This document shows, piece by piece, positions 7,291 to 15,357 of a stretch of 26,427 nucleotides of DNA. This DNA comes from JAJDAN01 sp046583095 (lineage in GTDB: Bacteria > Myxococcota_A > UBA9160 > UBA4427), in NCBI GenBank assembly GCA_046583095.1, contig JAYGDB010000013.1, positions 1 through 26,427 on the forward strand, given 5' to 3'. A program made the translations under genes and the position numbers. The notes under the pieces are model-generated. The model did not search any database, was not told where the DNA came from, and worked only from the letters and a program-made list of their open reading frames with translations. The first letter of the stretch is position 1. Each line of letters starts with the position of its first letter.

Positions 7291-9666
7291 CTAGACCTCG
7301 GCGAGGATCGGCTCGACGACGCTGCGGAGCCAGTTGCCGATGTCGGGATGGTCGAGTAGTCCAGCGTCGCGCAGCCGCGCCGCGCCGATCGCGTGCACCT
7401 CGTCGACGGAACTGGCCGAAAGGGCCCGTCGCGCATCTCTGCTGGTGTCGCCGAAGTCCACCGCGCGCACGATCTCCTTCACGAGGGGCACCTGGCTCGG
7501 CGTCCCCGAGAGTTCGTTGATACCCAGCCCCACCAGCAAGGGAACTGCCAGGGGGTTGGTGGCCATCTCTCCGCAGATCGAGATGGGAATGTCCGCGCCG
7601 CGTGCCGCTTCCTTCGAGCGCGCGATCAGCGTCAACACGGCCGGGTGCAGCGGCTGGTAGAGGTGCGCAACCCGCTCATTCCCGCGATCCACGGCCAGGG
7701 TGTACTGGGTCAGATCGTTGGTTCCGATGCTGAAGAAGTCGCACTCCTGTGCAAGCACGTCCGCGCAGATTGCCGCGGAGGGCACCTCGATCATGACCCC
7801 GACCGGCATGTCGGGATCGAAGTCCTCGCCTCTCTGCCTCAGCTGCGCCTGGGCCTCGTCGAGTGCCGCGCGGGCCTGCCGCAGCTCACCAATGCCCGAG
7901 ATCATCGGAAATAGAAGCCGCACGGTTCGAGATGCGCTGGCCCGCAGGATTGCGCGCAACTGGGCGCGGAAGACGTGGAGGTTCTCCAGGGTGAGGCGAA
8001 TCGAGCGACACCCGAGTTGGGGATTCGATTCCTCCTCCAGCCCGATGTTCGGAATTCCCTTGTCGCCTCCCAGGTCGAGGGTGCGGATCGTGACGGGACG
8101 AGGCCCCATCATCTCGCACACCCGACGGTAGAGCTGGTCCTGCTCGCGCTCGCTCGGGAAGCCGCGGTGCGCCAGGGCGAGCAGTTCCGTGCGAAAGAGC
8201 CCGACTCCCTCAGCGCCGTGCTGATCCACCAAGCGCAGATCGTTCAACAGCCCGACGTTGGCGCTGAGTGCGATCGTCCGACCGTCCCGGGTCTCTGCGG
8301 GCCGCTCCCGCATGGCATCCAGATGCAGGACCGAGTCCGCGTACTCCTCCTGGGCGCGGCGATACTCGGCAACCACGGGTTCATCGGGGGAGAGGAAGAT
8401 CTCGCCGCTGCCCCCATCGACGATCGCCGTCTCGCCCACCCGGGCCGCACGCTGCACACCGCGAACGCCCGTGACCGCCGGGATCTCGAGCGTGCGGGCG
8501 AAGATCGCCCCGTGCGACGTCGCGCCACCGTGTTCCGAGACGAGGGCCGCCACCGCGTCGATCTCTAGGTTCGCGAAGAGCTCGGGATAGACGTTGTCGA
8601 CGACCACGATCGAACCCGGCTGCATCGGGCGCACGTGCCGGCGAACCCCGAGCAGCTTTTCCATCACGCGCCTGCCCACGTCCTCGATGTCGGAAACCCG
8701 CTCACGGAAGTACGGGTCTTCGATACGCTCGAAGGTGCTGCGATACGCCTCCAGCACATCGCGCAGCGACGTCAGGGCGTTGCCGGACTCCTCAACACCC
8801 TGCTCGATCTTCCCGACGAAGCCGTGATCCTCGAGGATCTGGATCTGCGTATAGAAGACCGCCTCGAACTCCGGTCCAAAGCGCTCGCCCACCACCTCCC
8901 GCATGGCGTCGATCTCTCGTCGGGCCTCGGCGAGCGCATCCTGCAGATCGCGCTTCTCCTGGGCCGGATCGTCGCTCGGTGTGTAGTCGAGGCGCTCGAG
9001 ATCAACCGGATTCTCGAGGCGATAGATTGGACCGATCGCGATGCCACGCGAGGTGGGGATCCCCTGGAGCTCCGCGCCCCCTTCGGAACGTTCATCCCGG
9101 TTCTCCTGCATGATACCCTGGCCGATCAGCTGGTCGACGTCCCGCGCTCGCGACTCCTCGGTATCCCCCGCAAGTGCGAGCAGCTGCGCATTGATCACCA
9201 CCGGCGCCAGCAGCTGAGCGCAGGTCTGGAGAAGACTCACGTCGGTGGAATCGAAGTCGCGACTCTCGATGGTCTGGATGACGAGTACGCCGATCGTCAC
9301 GCCCCGGAACACGAGGGGCGCAGCGAGAAGCGCTTCGTATCGCTCTTCGCCGGTCTCCGGGAAGTAGCGGTAGCTGGGATCCCTGCTCGCGTGAGCAGTT
9401 GCCACGACCTCGCCCCGCTCGGCCGCTAGGCCGACGAGGCCTTCGCCGAAGTCCAGCCGCACGTTGCCGAGGGAGCGCCGATCGAGCCCGCGCGTCGCGC
9501 GAAGTGTGAGGCGGTCGAAATCGGTCCCGGTCAGGTAGATCGAGCAGACCTCGGCGTCGAGCCGCTTCGCCACGAGGTCCGTGACGTTCGCAAGCGTCTC
9601 CTCGAGGTCGTGAGATCTGGAGACAATCTCCGCGACATCGGCCAACAGGGTGATGCGGTCGGGAAT
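7291..9666 (-). CDS. ptsP: PEP--protein phosphotransferase with GAF domain (enzyme I-Ntr)
   Basis: First enzyme of the nitrogen-related phosphotransferase chain. It takes phosphate from phosphoenolpyruvate and passes it to an HPr-type carrier (NPr); cytoplasmic. An N-terminal GAF domain (about residues 15-165) includes AEVCSIYL and DFGEGLVG. A PEP-utiliser N-domain follows, then the mobile phosphohistidine domain with GGATSHGAIFAR (His about 385) and the TIM-barrel PEP-binding domain with RTLDLGGDKG, IEVPSAA, FFSIGTNDLTQYTLA and ISICGEMA. Start: the first ordinary start codon in frame is TTG 9645 (784 aa). ATT 9666, five bases after a perfect GGAGG (complement of 9672-9676), adds seven residues that restore the N-terminal length of the E. 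coli protein. There is no ATG or GTG in frame upstream before TAG. No ptsH or ptsN homologue lies nearby. It lies 51 bases downstream of the HTH gene on the same strand. Confidence 0.95.
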   Translation of the reverse strand: MPDRITLLADVAEIVSRSHDLEETLANVTDLVAKRLDAEVCSIYLTGTDFDRLTLRATRGLDRRSLGNVRLDFGEGLVGLAAERGEVVATAHASRDPSYRYFPETGEERYEALLAAPLVFRGVTIGVLVIQTIESRDFDSTDVSLLQTCAQLLAPVVINAQLLALAGDTEESRARDVDQLIGQGIMQENRDERSEGGAELQGIPTSRGIAIGPIYRLENPVDLERLDYTPSDDPAQEKRDLQDALAEARREIDAMREVVGERFGPEFEAVFYTQIQILEDHGFVGKIEQGVEESGNALTSLRDVLEAYRSTFERIEDPYFRERVSDIEDVGRRVMEKLLGVRRHVRPMQPGSIVVVDNVYPELFANLEIDAVAALVSEHGGATSHGAIFARTLEIPAVTGVRGVQRAARVGETAIVDGGSGEIFLSPDEPVVAEYRRAQEEYADSVLHLDAMRERPAETRDGRTIALSANVGLLNDLRLVDQHGAEGVGLFRTELLALAHRGFPSEREQDQLYRRVCEMMGPRPVTIRTLDLGGDKGIPNIGLEEESNPQLGCRSIRLTLENLHVFRAQLRAILRASASRTVRLLFPMISGIGELRQARAALDEAQAQLRQRGEDFDPDMPVGVMIEVPSAAICADVLAQECDFFSIGTNDLTQYTLAVDRGNERVAHLYQPLHPAVLTLIARSKEAARGADIPISICGEMATNPLAVPLLVGLGINELSGTPSQVPLVKEIVRAVDFGDTSRDARRALSASSVDEVHAIGAARLRDAGLLDHPDIGNWLRSVVEPILAEV

Positions 9667-9671
9667 GACGA

Positions 9672-9699
9672 CCTCCGGAAGTAAGGTCGCCCTATTGTA
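9672..9699 (-). promoter_or_regulatory. ptsP ribosome-binding site and candidate -10 box
   Basis: On the minus strand a TACAAT hexamer (complement of 9694-9699) lies about 28 bases ahead of ATT 9666. The Shine-Dalgarno GGAGG (complement of 9672-9676) lies five bases ahead of the ATT. A transcript starting near 9687 would have a leader of about 20 bases with the site well placed. No good -35 box is found 16-18 bases upstream, so promoter activity is uncertain; the ribosome-binding site is clear. Confidence 0.45.
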
Positions 9700-9717
9700 G
9701 CGCGGGGGAGGCTGCGC

Positions 9718-9987
9718 CTACTGGCGGAACAGGAAGCTCGGAAGGGGTCGTTTCGGCGGGAACACGAAGTCCTTGTCTTCGAAGCTAAGACCGAGCGCGA
9801 GCAGGATCTTGCGCTTGGTGTCCATCCGACAGTTCATGCCCTTCTCGACGCTGTGAATGGTCCGAAGTGCAACCTTCGCCTTCCGCGCCAGCTGGGCCTG
9901 CGTCATCAGCTTGTTCTCGCGCAGTTCACGCACCCGGTTTGCATTCAGGGGCTCTTCGTGAACGGGCAAATTCATCAGCTCTGCCAT
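9718..9987 (-). CDS. small XRE-type helix-turn-helix regulator
   Basis: 89-residue predicted DNA-binding protein. Residues 17-68 form an XRE/Cro-type domain, with the helix-turn-helix at about 28-50 (MTQAQLARKAKVALRTIHSVEKG). The tail DKDFVFPPKRPLPSFLF is short and basic/proline-rich; no sensor domain is present. ATG 9987 was chosen over a longer in-frame start (10137) because GGGAG sits seven bases upstream and the longer version runs through sequence that looks non-coding. It may repress itself or the divergent AsmA-like gene: a perfect dyad lies 59-72 bases upstream of its start. It lies 51 bases ahead of ptsP on the same strand and could share a transcript with it. Target and signal are unknown. 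Confidence 0.85.
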   Translation of the reverse strand: MAELMNLPVHEEPLNANRVRELRENKLMTQAQLARKAKVALRTIHSVEKGMNCRMDTKRKILLALGLSFEDKDFVFPPKRPLPSFLFRQ

Positions 9988-10264
9988 CTCGTTACTCCCT
10001 TGCTGCCGGGGTAGGTTCCCCGGGGCCCATCTAGGCACGCAAGGTTGTTCGACCGAACAGGGGATTTCTTTAGCGAAAATGGCGTGTTGAGAGATCTCTC
10101 GAGCACGCGGGTGCAGTCCCTGCGCAGCTTTCAACAACTGCAGGAGCCAGCCGGAATTGCAGGGGCAAGTCGCTCGCGAATGACCCCTCTGCGAACCTCA
10201 ATTAGGGTTCCTGAACCGGCAAGACCCCCAGCCCTGGTTACCTGAGAGCGAGATTGGAGTTCGA
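9988..10264. other. Divergent intergenic region with three short dyads
   Basis: This 277-base region lies between the HTH gene (minus) and the AsmA-like gene (plus). It holds TGTTCG-AC-CGAACA (10046-10059), the uninterrupted palindrome GAGAGATCTCTC (10089-10100) and GGTTC-CT-GAACC (10206-10217). The first and third share GTTC/GAAC half sites but with different spacing. The plus-strand open frame at 10045-10245 has no recognisable motif and I treat it as chance. No RNA gene is visible. Confidence 0.5.
10046..10059. promoter_or_regulatory. Candidate operator (TGTTCG-AC-CGAACA)
   Basis: A perfect 6-2-6 inverted repeat placed 59-72 bases upstream of the HTH gene start, the right size for a small dimeric XRE-type repressor. 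It contains GTTC-N4-GAAC. That is the reverse order of half sites from the Gram-positive LexA box, so I do not call it an SOS box. Autoregulation by the adjacent regulator is inference. Confidence 0.35.
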
Positions 10265-13015
10265 TTGAGACGCCTCGCCACCGCAGTCGTCGTGGCCGCG
10301 ATCCTGCTGATCGCGGGCTTTGCGGGCGGATACGTCCTCTCCTCCGGCTGGGGGCGGGACTGGATGCGACGGGAAGTCGAGCAGATCCTCGGCGACGTCC
10401 TGCAGGGCGAGGTCCAGGTCGACGCGGTGCGGGTGGTTCTGTCCCGCGGCCTCGGACTACATGCCCGCGGGCTGCGCGCGTATCCCTCGCCGCAGGGACC
10501 GGGGTTGATGGCGAACGAGGCGTACATCGAGCTGAACGAAGCCGCGGCGCTCCTCGGTGAGTTCGAGCTCGCGTTGCTCGTCCTCGACGAGGCCGTGCTC
10601 CAGGCCCGGCTCGGTCCCGACGACTTCTGGACCTTCCCCCCGTTCCAGTCGCCGCGGAATCAAACAGGTGAGGCGGAGGAGGACGAGGCGGAGGCCGTTC
10701 TCGGCGTACTCGCCGGCACTGAGCGGATCGCCCGGGTGCTGCTCGAAGAGCCACGGATCGCGGATCGGATCGTGATCAATCAGGGCACGATCCGGTTCGA
10801 AGACCCCGTCGCAACGAAAGGCGGGCGAGTTGGAGTGGGGCTCCAACGATTCCACCTGCAGCACATCGAGGGGATGCTCACGCGCCCCTGGCTGTCGGAT
10901 GACGGTCAGCTCGCTCTCACGGCGACGTTGATCGATCCGAGCGGCAACGAGGTCCCAGTCCGCTGGACGGCCTTCGTCCGAAGCGGCGAGTTGGAGATCG
11001 CCCTCGCTGCAGCAGATCTCGATCTCGCCGCCGCCGATGCCTACGTGCAGCGGATTTCCGAAAACGCGAACCTCGCCGGTAGGCTGAGCGGTGAGGTCCG
11101 GCTGCAGGCCGCCGAGCCGGGGTACCAACACGTGGTCCTCGACGTCGCCCTACAGGAGGTCGCACTCACCCTCGCACTCGGCGAAGAGCGACCGCTCGCC
11201 GAACTGCCCATGCAAACCCTGCACGCGCGCTTGGAGGTCGAACCCGAAGCCGTTCGCCTGCTCGACGCCCGCATGCACGGTCCCAGGGTGAGCCTGGATG
11301 CGTTCGCGACTGTGGTCCGCCCAATCTCCAGAACGTCCCCCGCACGAATCGAAGCCCGGCTGGGTGGGCTCGGCATCAGCGACGTGGGTCCGATCGCCAG
11401 GCAGCTTCTGGACTCCCGCAGCGAGTCGTTTCGCGAGTGGTTCGGCCGCCTCGAATCCGGCACGGTCGAGCGCCTCTCGATCAGCGGCAGCACGACCCTC
11501 GAGACCTGGGGGCAGCTCCTGGCCGGCGACCTCGCACAGCTACCCCCGCGCTTTCTCCTGGGCCTGCAGGTTTCCGACGTCACGCTGAGGCTCGACGAAG
11601 ATGACCGCCTCACCCACGCCAGCTTCCAGGCGGATTGGGCCGGAGACCGACTCGAGATCCAACGCGGGCGAGGCAACTGGAAGGGCCTGCCACTCCCGGA
11701 GGTCAACCTCACGATTGACGGACTCAGTCGCTTTGTCGGCATGCAGTCGTCGCCCTACGAGACCGATGCCGAGCCGCTCCCCGGCCTGCCACTCGCCTGG
11801 GAGATGCTCCTCGAGCACCCGGAAGATCACGCGGCCGACGAAGCGTCCCCGAACCGCTTCCGGGTCGAGATCGACTACATCGACCACCCTGTCATGGCCT
11901 GGCCGATCGAGAACGCACGCGTAACCGTGCAGTCGATCCCACATGGCACTGAGTTCGTTCTCACGCAAGGCACCTGGGGAGGCTTCCCGGTCATCGCCGA
12001 GGCCGTATACCTGCTCCACCCGAAGCCGGTCCTCAGCCTGGGATTGCAGGCCAGGCTCGCTGGAGCCCACGGAAACGCGAGCAAGCGCCCGGCGCGGCCA
12101 GCGACCGCGGACGCGCTGTGGGGGCGGGGACGCTTCCGTCTCGAGCCAGGCTCGGGCGAGCCGGAGAAGCCCTCGCTTCTCTCGCACGCGAAGGGCGACT
12201 TCGAACTCACGAGAAGCATGCTCCGCTTCAGCGACGTCGAGGTCGCGCTACTCGGGTCGGGCCGCATGACCGCGCAACTCTCCATCGACCTGGGAGAGGC
12301 CGATCGGCTGCCGGTGGACTTCGAGGGCCGCATCGACCGCGCAGACGTCGACAATCTGGGCGCTGCACTTGGACTGCCGGAGGGTTTCATCACCGGCAAG
12401 ATCGACATCGACGCCGACATCGCGGGGAGCCTATCGCGCGGCCAGCACCTCTTCGCAGGCCTGTCCGGCACGATCCACGGCGAGGCCGATGACGGAGAGA
12501 TCCGACAGAGCGTCCCTCTCGCGGTGGCGATGGCCACGGCCACGGATGGCTTCAGCCCGTTCGCGGAGCGCGATCGGCTGCACTACCAGACCATCGAGAT
12601 GGACATCGTCCTTGATCGGGGCCGCCTCGCGGCCAAGAAGATCGAGTTGGAAGGACCGGTGCGAGTCTACGCGAGCGGCACCCTCGACTTCGCGGAGCCT
12701 CCCCAGGAAATCGAAGCGGTGGTCGGCGTCTTCCTCTTCCAACGCGTACGGGAACTCTTGGGTAAGGTCCCCCTCGTGAATCTCATCCTTCCGGGATCGA
12801 GCAGCGGTCTGGTCGGCGCATACTTCCGCGTCCACGGGCCGTGGGACGAGCCGGAGGTGGACGCGATGCCTCTGAAATCCCTGACAGAGGGTGCCCCGGA
12901 CATCATCACGGCACCCTTCGAAATCCTGCAATCCCTGTTGCAGGGCGACACCAAGAAGAGGAAGGACGCGAAGAAGGAAGCCGGCGAGAATTCCACCGAG
13001 GGGGGGCCCTCGTGA
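10265..13015 (+). CDS. AsmA-like envelope protein
   Basis: 916 residues with one N-terminal membrane anchor (about residues 4-27) followed by a long, probably periplasmic, beta-rich region and a Lys/Glu-rich C-terminal tail. The pattern fits the AsmA/YhdP/TamB group of large proteins that span the envelope and are implicated in phospholipid or lipoprotein traffic to the outer membrane. The C-terminal part carries segments typical of the AsmA-like C-terminal domain (PVDFEGRIDRADVDNLGAALG; a block before VHGPWDEPEVDAMPLK). TTG 10265 is supported by GGAG (10256-10259) five bases upstream. The stop overlaps the GTG start of rfaE2 (GTGA, 13012-13015), so the two share a transcript. The pairing with an LPS-heptose gene supports an outer-membrane role. 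Family membership is likely; the exact subfamily is not settled. Confidence 0.82.
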   Translation: MRRLATAVVVAAILLIAGFAGGYVLSSGWGRDWMRREVEQILGDVLQGEVQVDAVRVVLSRGLGLHARGLRAYPSPQGPGLMANEAYIELNEAAALLGEFELALLVLDEAVLQARLGPDDFWTFPPFQSPRNQTGEAEEDEAEAVLGVLAGTERIARVLLEEPRIADRIVINQGTIRFEDPVATKGGRVGVGLQRFHLQHIEGMLTRPWLSDDGQLALTATLIDPSGNEVPVRWTAFVRSGELEIALAAADLDLAAADAYVQRISENANLAGRLSGEVRLQAAEPGYQHVVLDVALQEVALTLALGEERPLAELPMQTLHARLEVEPEAVRLLDARMHGPRVSLDAFATVVRPISRTSPARIEARLGGLGISDVGPIARQLLDSRSESFREWFGRLESGTVERLSISGSTTLETWGQLLAGDLAQLPPRFLLGLQVSDVTLRLDEDDRLTHASFQADWAGDRLEIQRGRGNWKGLPLPEVNLTIDGLSRFVGMQSSPYETDAEPLPGLPLAWEMLLEHPEDHAADEASPNRFRVEIDYIDHPVMAWPIENARVTVQSIPHGTEFVLTQGTWGGFPVIAEAVYLLHPKPVLSLGLQARLAGAHGNASKRPARPATADALWGRGRFRLEPGSGEPEKPSLLSHAKGDFELTRSMLRFSDVEVALLGSGRMTAQLSIDLGEADRLPVDFEGRIDRADVDNLGAALGLPEGFITGKIDIDADIAGSLSRGQHLFAGLSGTIHGEADDGEIRQSVPLAVAMATATDGFSPFAERDRLHYQTIEMDIVLDRGRLAAKKIELEGPVRVYASGTLDFAEPPQEIEAVVGVFLFQRVRELLGKVPLVNLILPGSSSGLVGAYFRVHGPWDEPEVDAMPLKSLTEGAPDIITAPFEILQSLLQGDTKKRKDAKKEAGENSTEGGPS

Positions 13016-13509
13016 CGTCTGCACCTCGAGCGCGTAGCAAGGTGCTGAGCCAGCAGGTCGCTGTTCGGCGCGTGCGCGCGGCACAGCGCCGGGGCCAGAC
13101 CGTCGTCTTCACGAACGGCTGTTTCGATCTTCTACACGTCGGCCACGTTCGCAGTCTCGAGCAGGCCCGAAGCCTGGGCGACCGTCTCGTGGTCGCGGTG
13201 AATAGCGACGCGAGCGTTCGCCGGCTCAAGGGAGAGGGCCGTCCGGTCATCCCGGCCCGCGAGCGAATGGAGATCCTGGCCGCCCTCGCCTGCGTCGATT
13301 GGGTGATCCCGTTCCGCGGTGCCACCCCACTCGCGGTCATCCGCGCCGTGCGTCCCGACGTCCTGGCGAAGGGAGGCGACTGGGCGCTCGATGAGATCGT
13401 CGGACGAGCCGAGGTCGAGAGCTGGGGCGGTCGTATCGTGAGGCTAAAGCAGATTCCGGGGGTCCGGACGAGCCGGATTCTCGACGGGACACCTCGAAAG
13501 CCTCGCTAG
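13012..13509 (+). CDS. rfaE2: D-glycero-beta-D-manno-heptose 1-phosphate adenylyltransferase
   Basis: 165-residue cytidylyltransferase-like nucleotidyltransferase that adenylates heptose 1-phosphate to ADP-heptose, a precursor of the LPS inner core. It matches the C-terminal half of E. coli HldE; the kinase half is not present here, so the enzyme is of the split type. Motifs: TNGCFDLLHVGHVRSLEQA with His42 and His45 of HxGH, AVNSDASVRRLKG, GRPVIPARERMEIL and the C-terminal VRTSRILDG. GTG 13012 overlaps the stop of the AsmA-like gene, with a run of seven Gs upstream that serves as Shine-Dalgarno. A perfect hairpin begins in its last codons. No hldE-kinase, gmhA or gmhB gene is within the window. 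Confidence 0.94.
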   Translation: MTSAPRARSKVLSQQVAVRRVRAAQRRGQTVVFTNGCFDLLHVGHVRSLEQARSLGDRLVVAVNSDASVRRLKGEGRPVIPARERMEILAALACVDWVIPFRGATPLAVIRAVRPDVLAKGGDWALDEIVGRAEVESWGGRIVRLKQIPGVRTSRILDGTPRKPR

Positions 13510-13518
13510 AGGCTTTCG
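13495..13518. terminator. Perfect hairpin at the end of rfaE2
   Basis: CGAAAGCCTC-GCTA-GAGGCTTTCG is a 10-base perfect stem with a 4-base loop that contains the stop codon of rfaE2 (13507-13509). There is no T-run on either side, so it is not a textbook intrinsic terminator. It may end transcription from both sides in this convergent gap, or protect the 3' end of the message. Confidence 0.55.
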
Positions 13519-13552
13519 GTGGATGACGCCTGCACCGGCGTCAACGCGTTGA

Positions 13553-14029
13553 TCAGTCGGCTTCGCTGACGGCGGTGAGATCGTCGCCGTCGAGCTCGCT
13601 CACCTCGAGGGTCGCCGTGAGCGCGGCGACCTCGGTGCTGCCCGCAGCCAGGCTGTCGCGGGCTACGGGCAGAACAGACTCTCGGAGATAGATCGCGGAG
13701 CTCCACGAGCCTGCCGGATGGACGATCGGGCACTCGGGCCAGGCGACCAGTGCCAATACAAGTTCGGGCGAAACCGCAGGCGCACCCGCGTCCAGAACGA
13801 GCACCCGTTCCGCCTCGGACATTTCGAGTACCGCCACGAGCGCCGAGAGTGGAGACTCGTTCGGCCCGGAGCGCCGCACCACGACGTCCTGACAGACTCG
13901 CTCGAGCAGCGCACGGAGGGCCGTCACCGACGTGTCAGCGTCCCGGGACCCGCCAGTAACGACGCCCGAGACGTTCGAGAGACGTCCCTCCCGGAGATCC
14001 TGCGCGTCAGAACCCGGCAGCGTGTCCAC
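13553..14029 (-). CDS. MobA-like protein lacking the nucleotide-binding motif
   Basis: 158 residues that read like a shortened molybdenum cofactor guanylyltransferase. RVLVLDAGAPAVSPELVLALV (residues 76-96) parallels the MobA acidic-motif strand, and the end AIYLRESVLPVARDSLAAGS resembles the MobA C-terminal part. The usual N-terminal LAGGxSxRMGxDK loop is replaced by VVTGGSRDADTSV (residues 23-35), without the Arg-Met-Gly and Lys, so ordinary GTP binding is doubtful. The start is unsure: GTG 14029, with GAGG six bases upstream, overlaps the moeA end by 23 bases. A fine GGGAGG just after the moeA stop has no ATG, GTG or TTG in frame behind it. The position behind moeA supports a molybdopterin role. 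It may be a decaying or repurposed mobA; the frame is intact. Confidence 0.6.
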   Translation of the reverse strand: MDTLPGSDAQDLREGRLSNVSGVVTGGSRDADTSVTALRALLERVCQDVVVRRSGPNESPLSALVAVLEMSEAERVLVLDAGAPAVSPELVLALVAWPECPIVHPAGSWSSAIYLRESVLPVARDSLAAGSTEVAALTATLEVSELDGDDLTAVSEAD

Positions 14030-15278
14030 CGAAGACCTCGTCGTCCAGCACCTGCACGACCACGGTCTGCCCAACCGCCAGGCTCGTCTCTTCGGCCGGG
14101 AAGATCAGGAGTCCCTGGGCGACCGTGAGGGATGTCAGGATGCCCGAGCTCTGGCTTCCGGTGCTCGACGCCACCAGCTCGCCGGCTTCATCCCGATCGA
14201 GTCGCACTCGCACGAAGTGCAACCGGCCGGCCTTCTTCTCCAAGGCCTCGCCGAGGCGGGCGCGTATCGTCGGACGAAAGAGGGTCTTGTGCCCCATCAT
14301 CTTGCGAAGCGCCGGGCGCACGAACTGATCGAAGGTGACGGACGCCGAGACGGGATTTCCCGGCAACCCAAAGACGAGAGGTCGCCGATCAGAAGCGTCG
14401 TCACCGAAGCCGCCGAAAGCGAAGGGATAACCCGGCTTGATGTGAACGCCCCAGAAGTCGAGCCTCCAACCGAGCTTCTCGAGCACAGGCCTCACGTGGT
14501 CATGGTCTCCGACCGAGATGCCCGCCGAGCTGACGATGCAATCCGCGCGCAGACCGGCGCGCAGGTGCGCCTCGATGTCATCGGGATCGTCGCGTGCGAT
14601 GCCCAGGTAGATGGACTCGGCGCCGATCTCCCGGCACTGGGCAGCGAGGGTGTACGAGTTCGACGAGGCGATGCGGCCACCCGAGAGGTCGCCGTCCGGC
14701 TCGACGAGCTCATCTCCCCCCGACAGGATCGCGACCCGGGGCACCTGGTGGACCGCAACGACGCTGCGCCCGAGGCTCGCGAGCAATCCCAGTTGGGCGC
14801 TGCGAAGCACGGTGCCCGGCTCGAGCACCCGGTCACCCGCGCACAGGTCCTCGCCCGCGTCTCGAACGTGATCTCGTGGGCCCGGTTCGACCAGGAAGCC
14901 AACAAGGTCACCTTCCCCGGCCTTGGTGTCCTCCTGCATCACGACGGCATCGGCGCCGGGTGGCATCGGGGCTCCGGTGAAGATGCGAGCTACCTGCTCG
15001 GACTCGAGCGTCCGATCCGCTTGAGCGCCGGCGGCGACCTCGAAGGCGACCGGGAGTGAGACGGGGGAGGACGCCGAGGCACCGGCGAGGTCGGCGCGAT
15101 GGACCGCATACCCGTCCATCGCCGAGCAGTCGGCGGGCGGCAGCATGCGGTCGGAGAAGACCGGCTCGGCCAGCACACGGCCCTGGGCCCCCCGCGTCGT
15201 GACGGTCTCGGCCCCGAGCACCGGGGTAACCCCGAGAATGGCCTGCTGGGCCTCCGAGACGCTCAGTCCGGTCCGCAC
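14007..15278 (-). CDS. moeA: molybdopterin molybdenumtransferase
   Basis: Inserts molybdenum into adenylated molybdopterin, the last step of Moco synthesis; cytoplasmic, usually a dimer. About 423 residues, normal for MoeA. Motifs: DCSAMDGYAV (SAMDGYA at residues 52-58), IFTGAPMPPGADAVV, ILSGGDEL, GGRIASSNSYTL, SSAGISVGDHDHV and FGLPGNPVSA, followed by the C-terminal domain IV. The start is judged from family length: GTG 15278 gives MRTGLSVSEAQQAIL. TTG 15287 is possible, and the frame is open to 15389. No clear Shine-Dalgarno separates these. The gene is divergent from ntrB across 134 bases. A MobA-like gene overlaps its 3' end. No other moa or mod gene is in the window. Confidence 0.95.
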   Translation of the reverse strand: MRTGLSVSEAQQAILGVTPVLGAETVTTRGAQGRVLAEPVFSDRMLPPADCSAMDGYAVHRADLAGASASSPVSLPVAFEVAAGAQADRTLESEQVARIFTGAPMPPGADAVVMQEDTKAGEGDLVGFLVEPGPRDHVRDAGEDLCAGDRVLEPGTVLRSAQLGLLASLGRSVVAVHQVPRVAILSGGDELVEPDGDLSGGRIASSNSYTLAAQCREIGAESIYLGIARDDPDDIEAHLRAGLRADCIVSSAGISVGDHDHVRPVLEKLGWRLDFWGVHIKPGYPFAFGGFGDDASDRRPLVFGLPGNPVSASVTFDQFVRPALRKMMGHKTLFRPTIRARLGEALEKKAGRLHFVRVRLDRDEAGELVASSTGSQSSGILTSLTVAQGLLIFPAEETSLAVGQTVVVQVLDDEVFGGHAAGF

Positions 15279-15320
15279 AGCCGCCAAACGTAACGCAGTC
15301 CCTGCGTCCCGGTCGCTTCC

Positions 15321-15349
15321 TTGGCGCCTCTCGGCCGGACCGCTAGAGT
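15321..15349 (+). promoter_or_regulatory. Candidate sigma70 promoter of ntrB
   Basis: TTGGCG (15321-15326) and TAGAGT (15344-15349) are separated by 17 bases, each matching four of six consensus positions. The expected start near 15356 lies about 57 bases ahead of the ntrB GTG and directly abuts a perfect dyad. I looked for a GG-N10-GC sigma54 element here and found none. Confidence 0.35.
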
Positions 15350-15357
15350 GCCTACTT

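Noticed and set aside
10046..10059. LexA/SOS box
   Set aside because: Half sites are in the order GTTC-N4-GAAC, opposite to the known GAAC-N4-GTTC box.
10045..10245. 66-codon plus-strand frame in the HTH/AsmA-like gap
   Set aside because: No motif and it spans the dyads; more likely non-coding.
13932..15059. 375-residue plus-strand frame opposite moeA
   Set aside because: Shadow of moeA codon usage; moeA motifs on the minus strand are complete.
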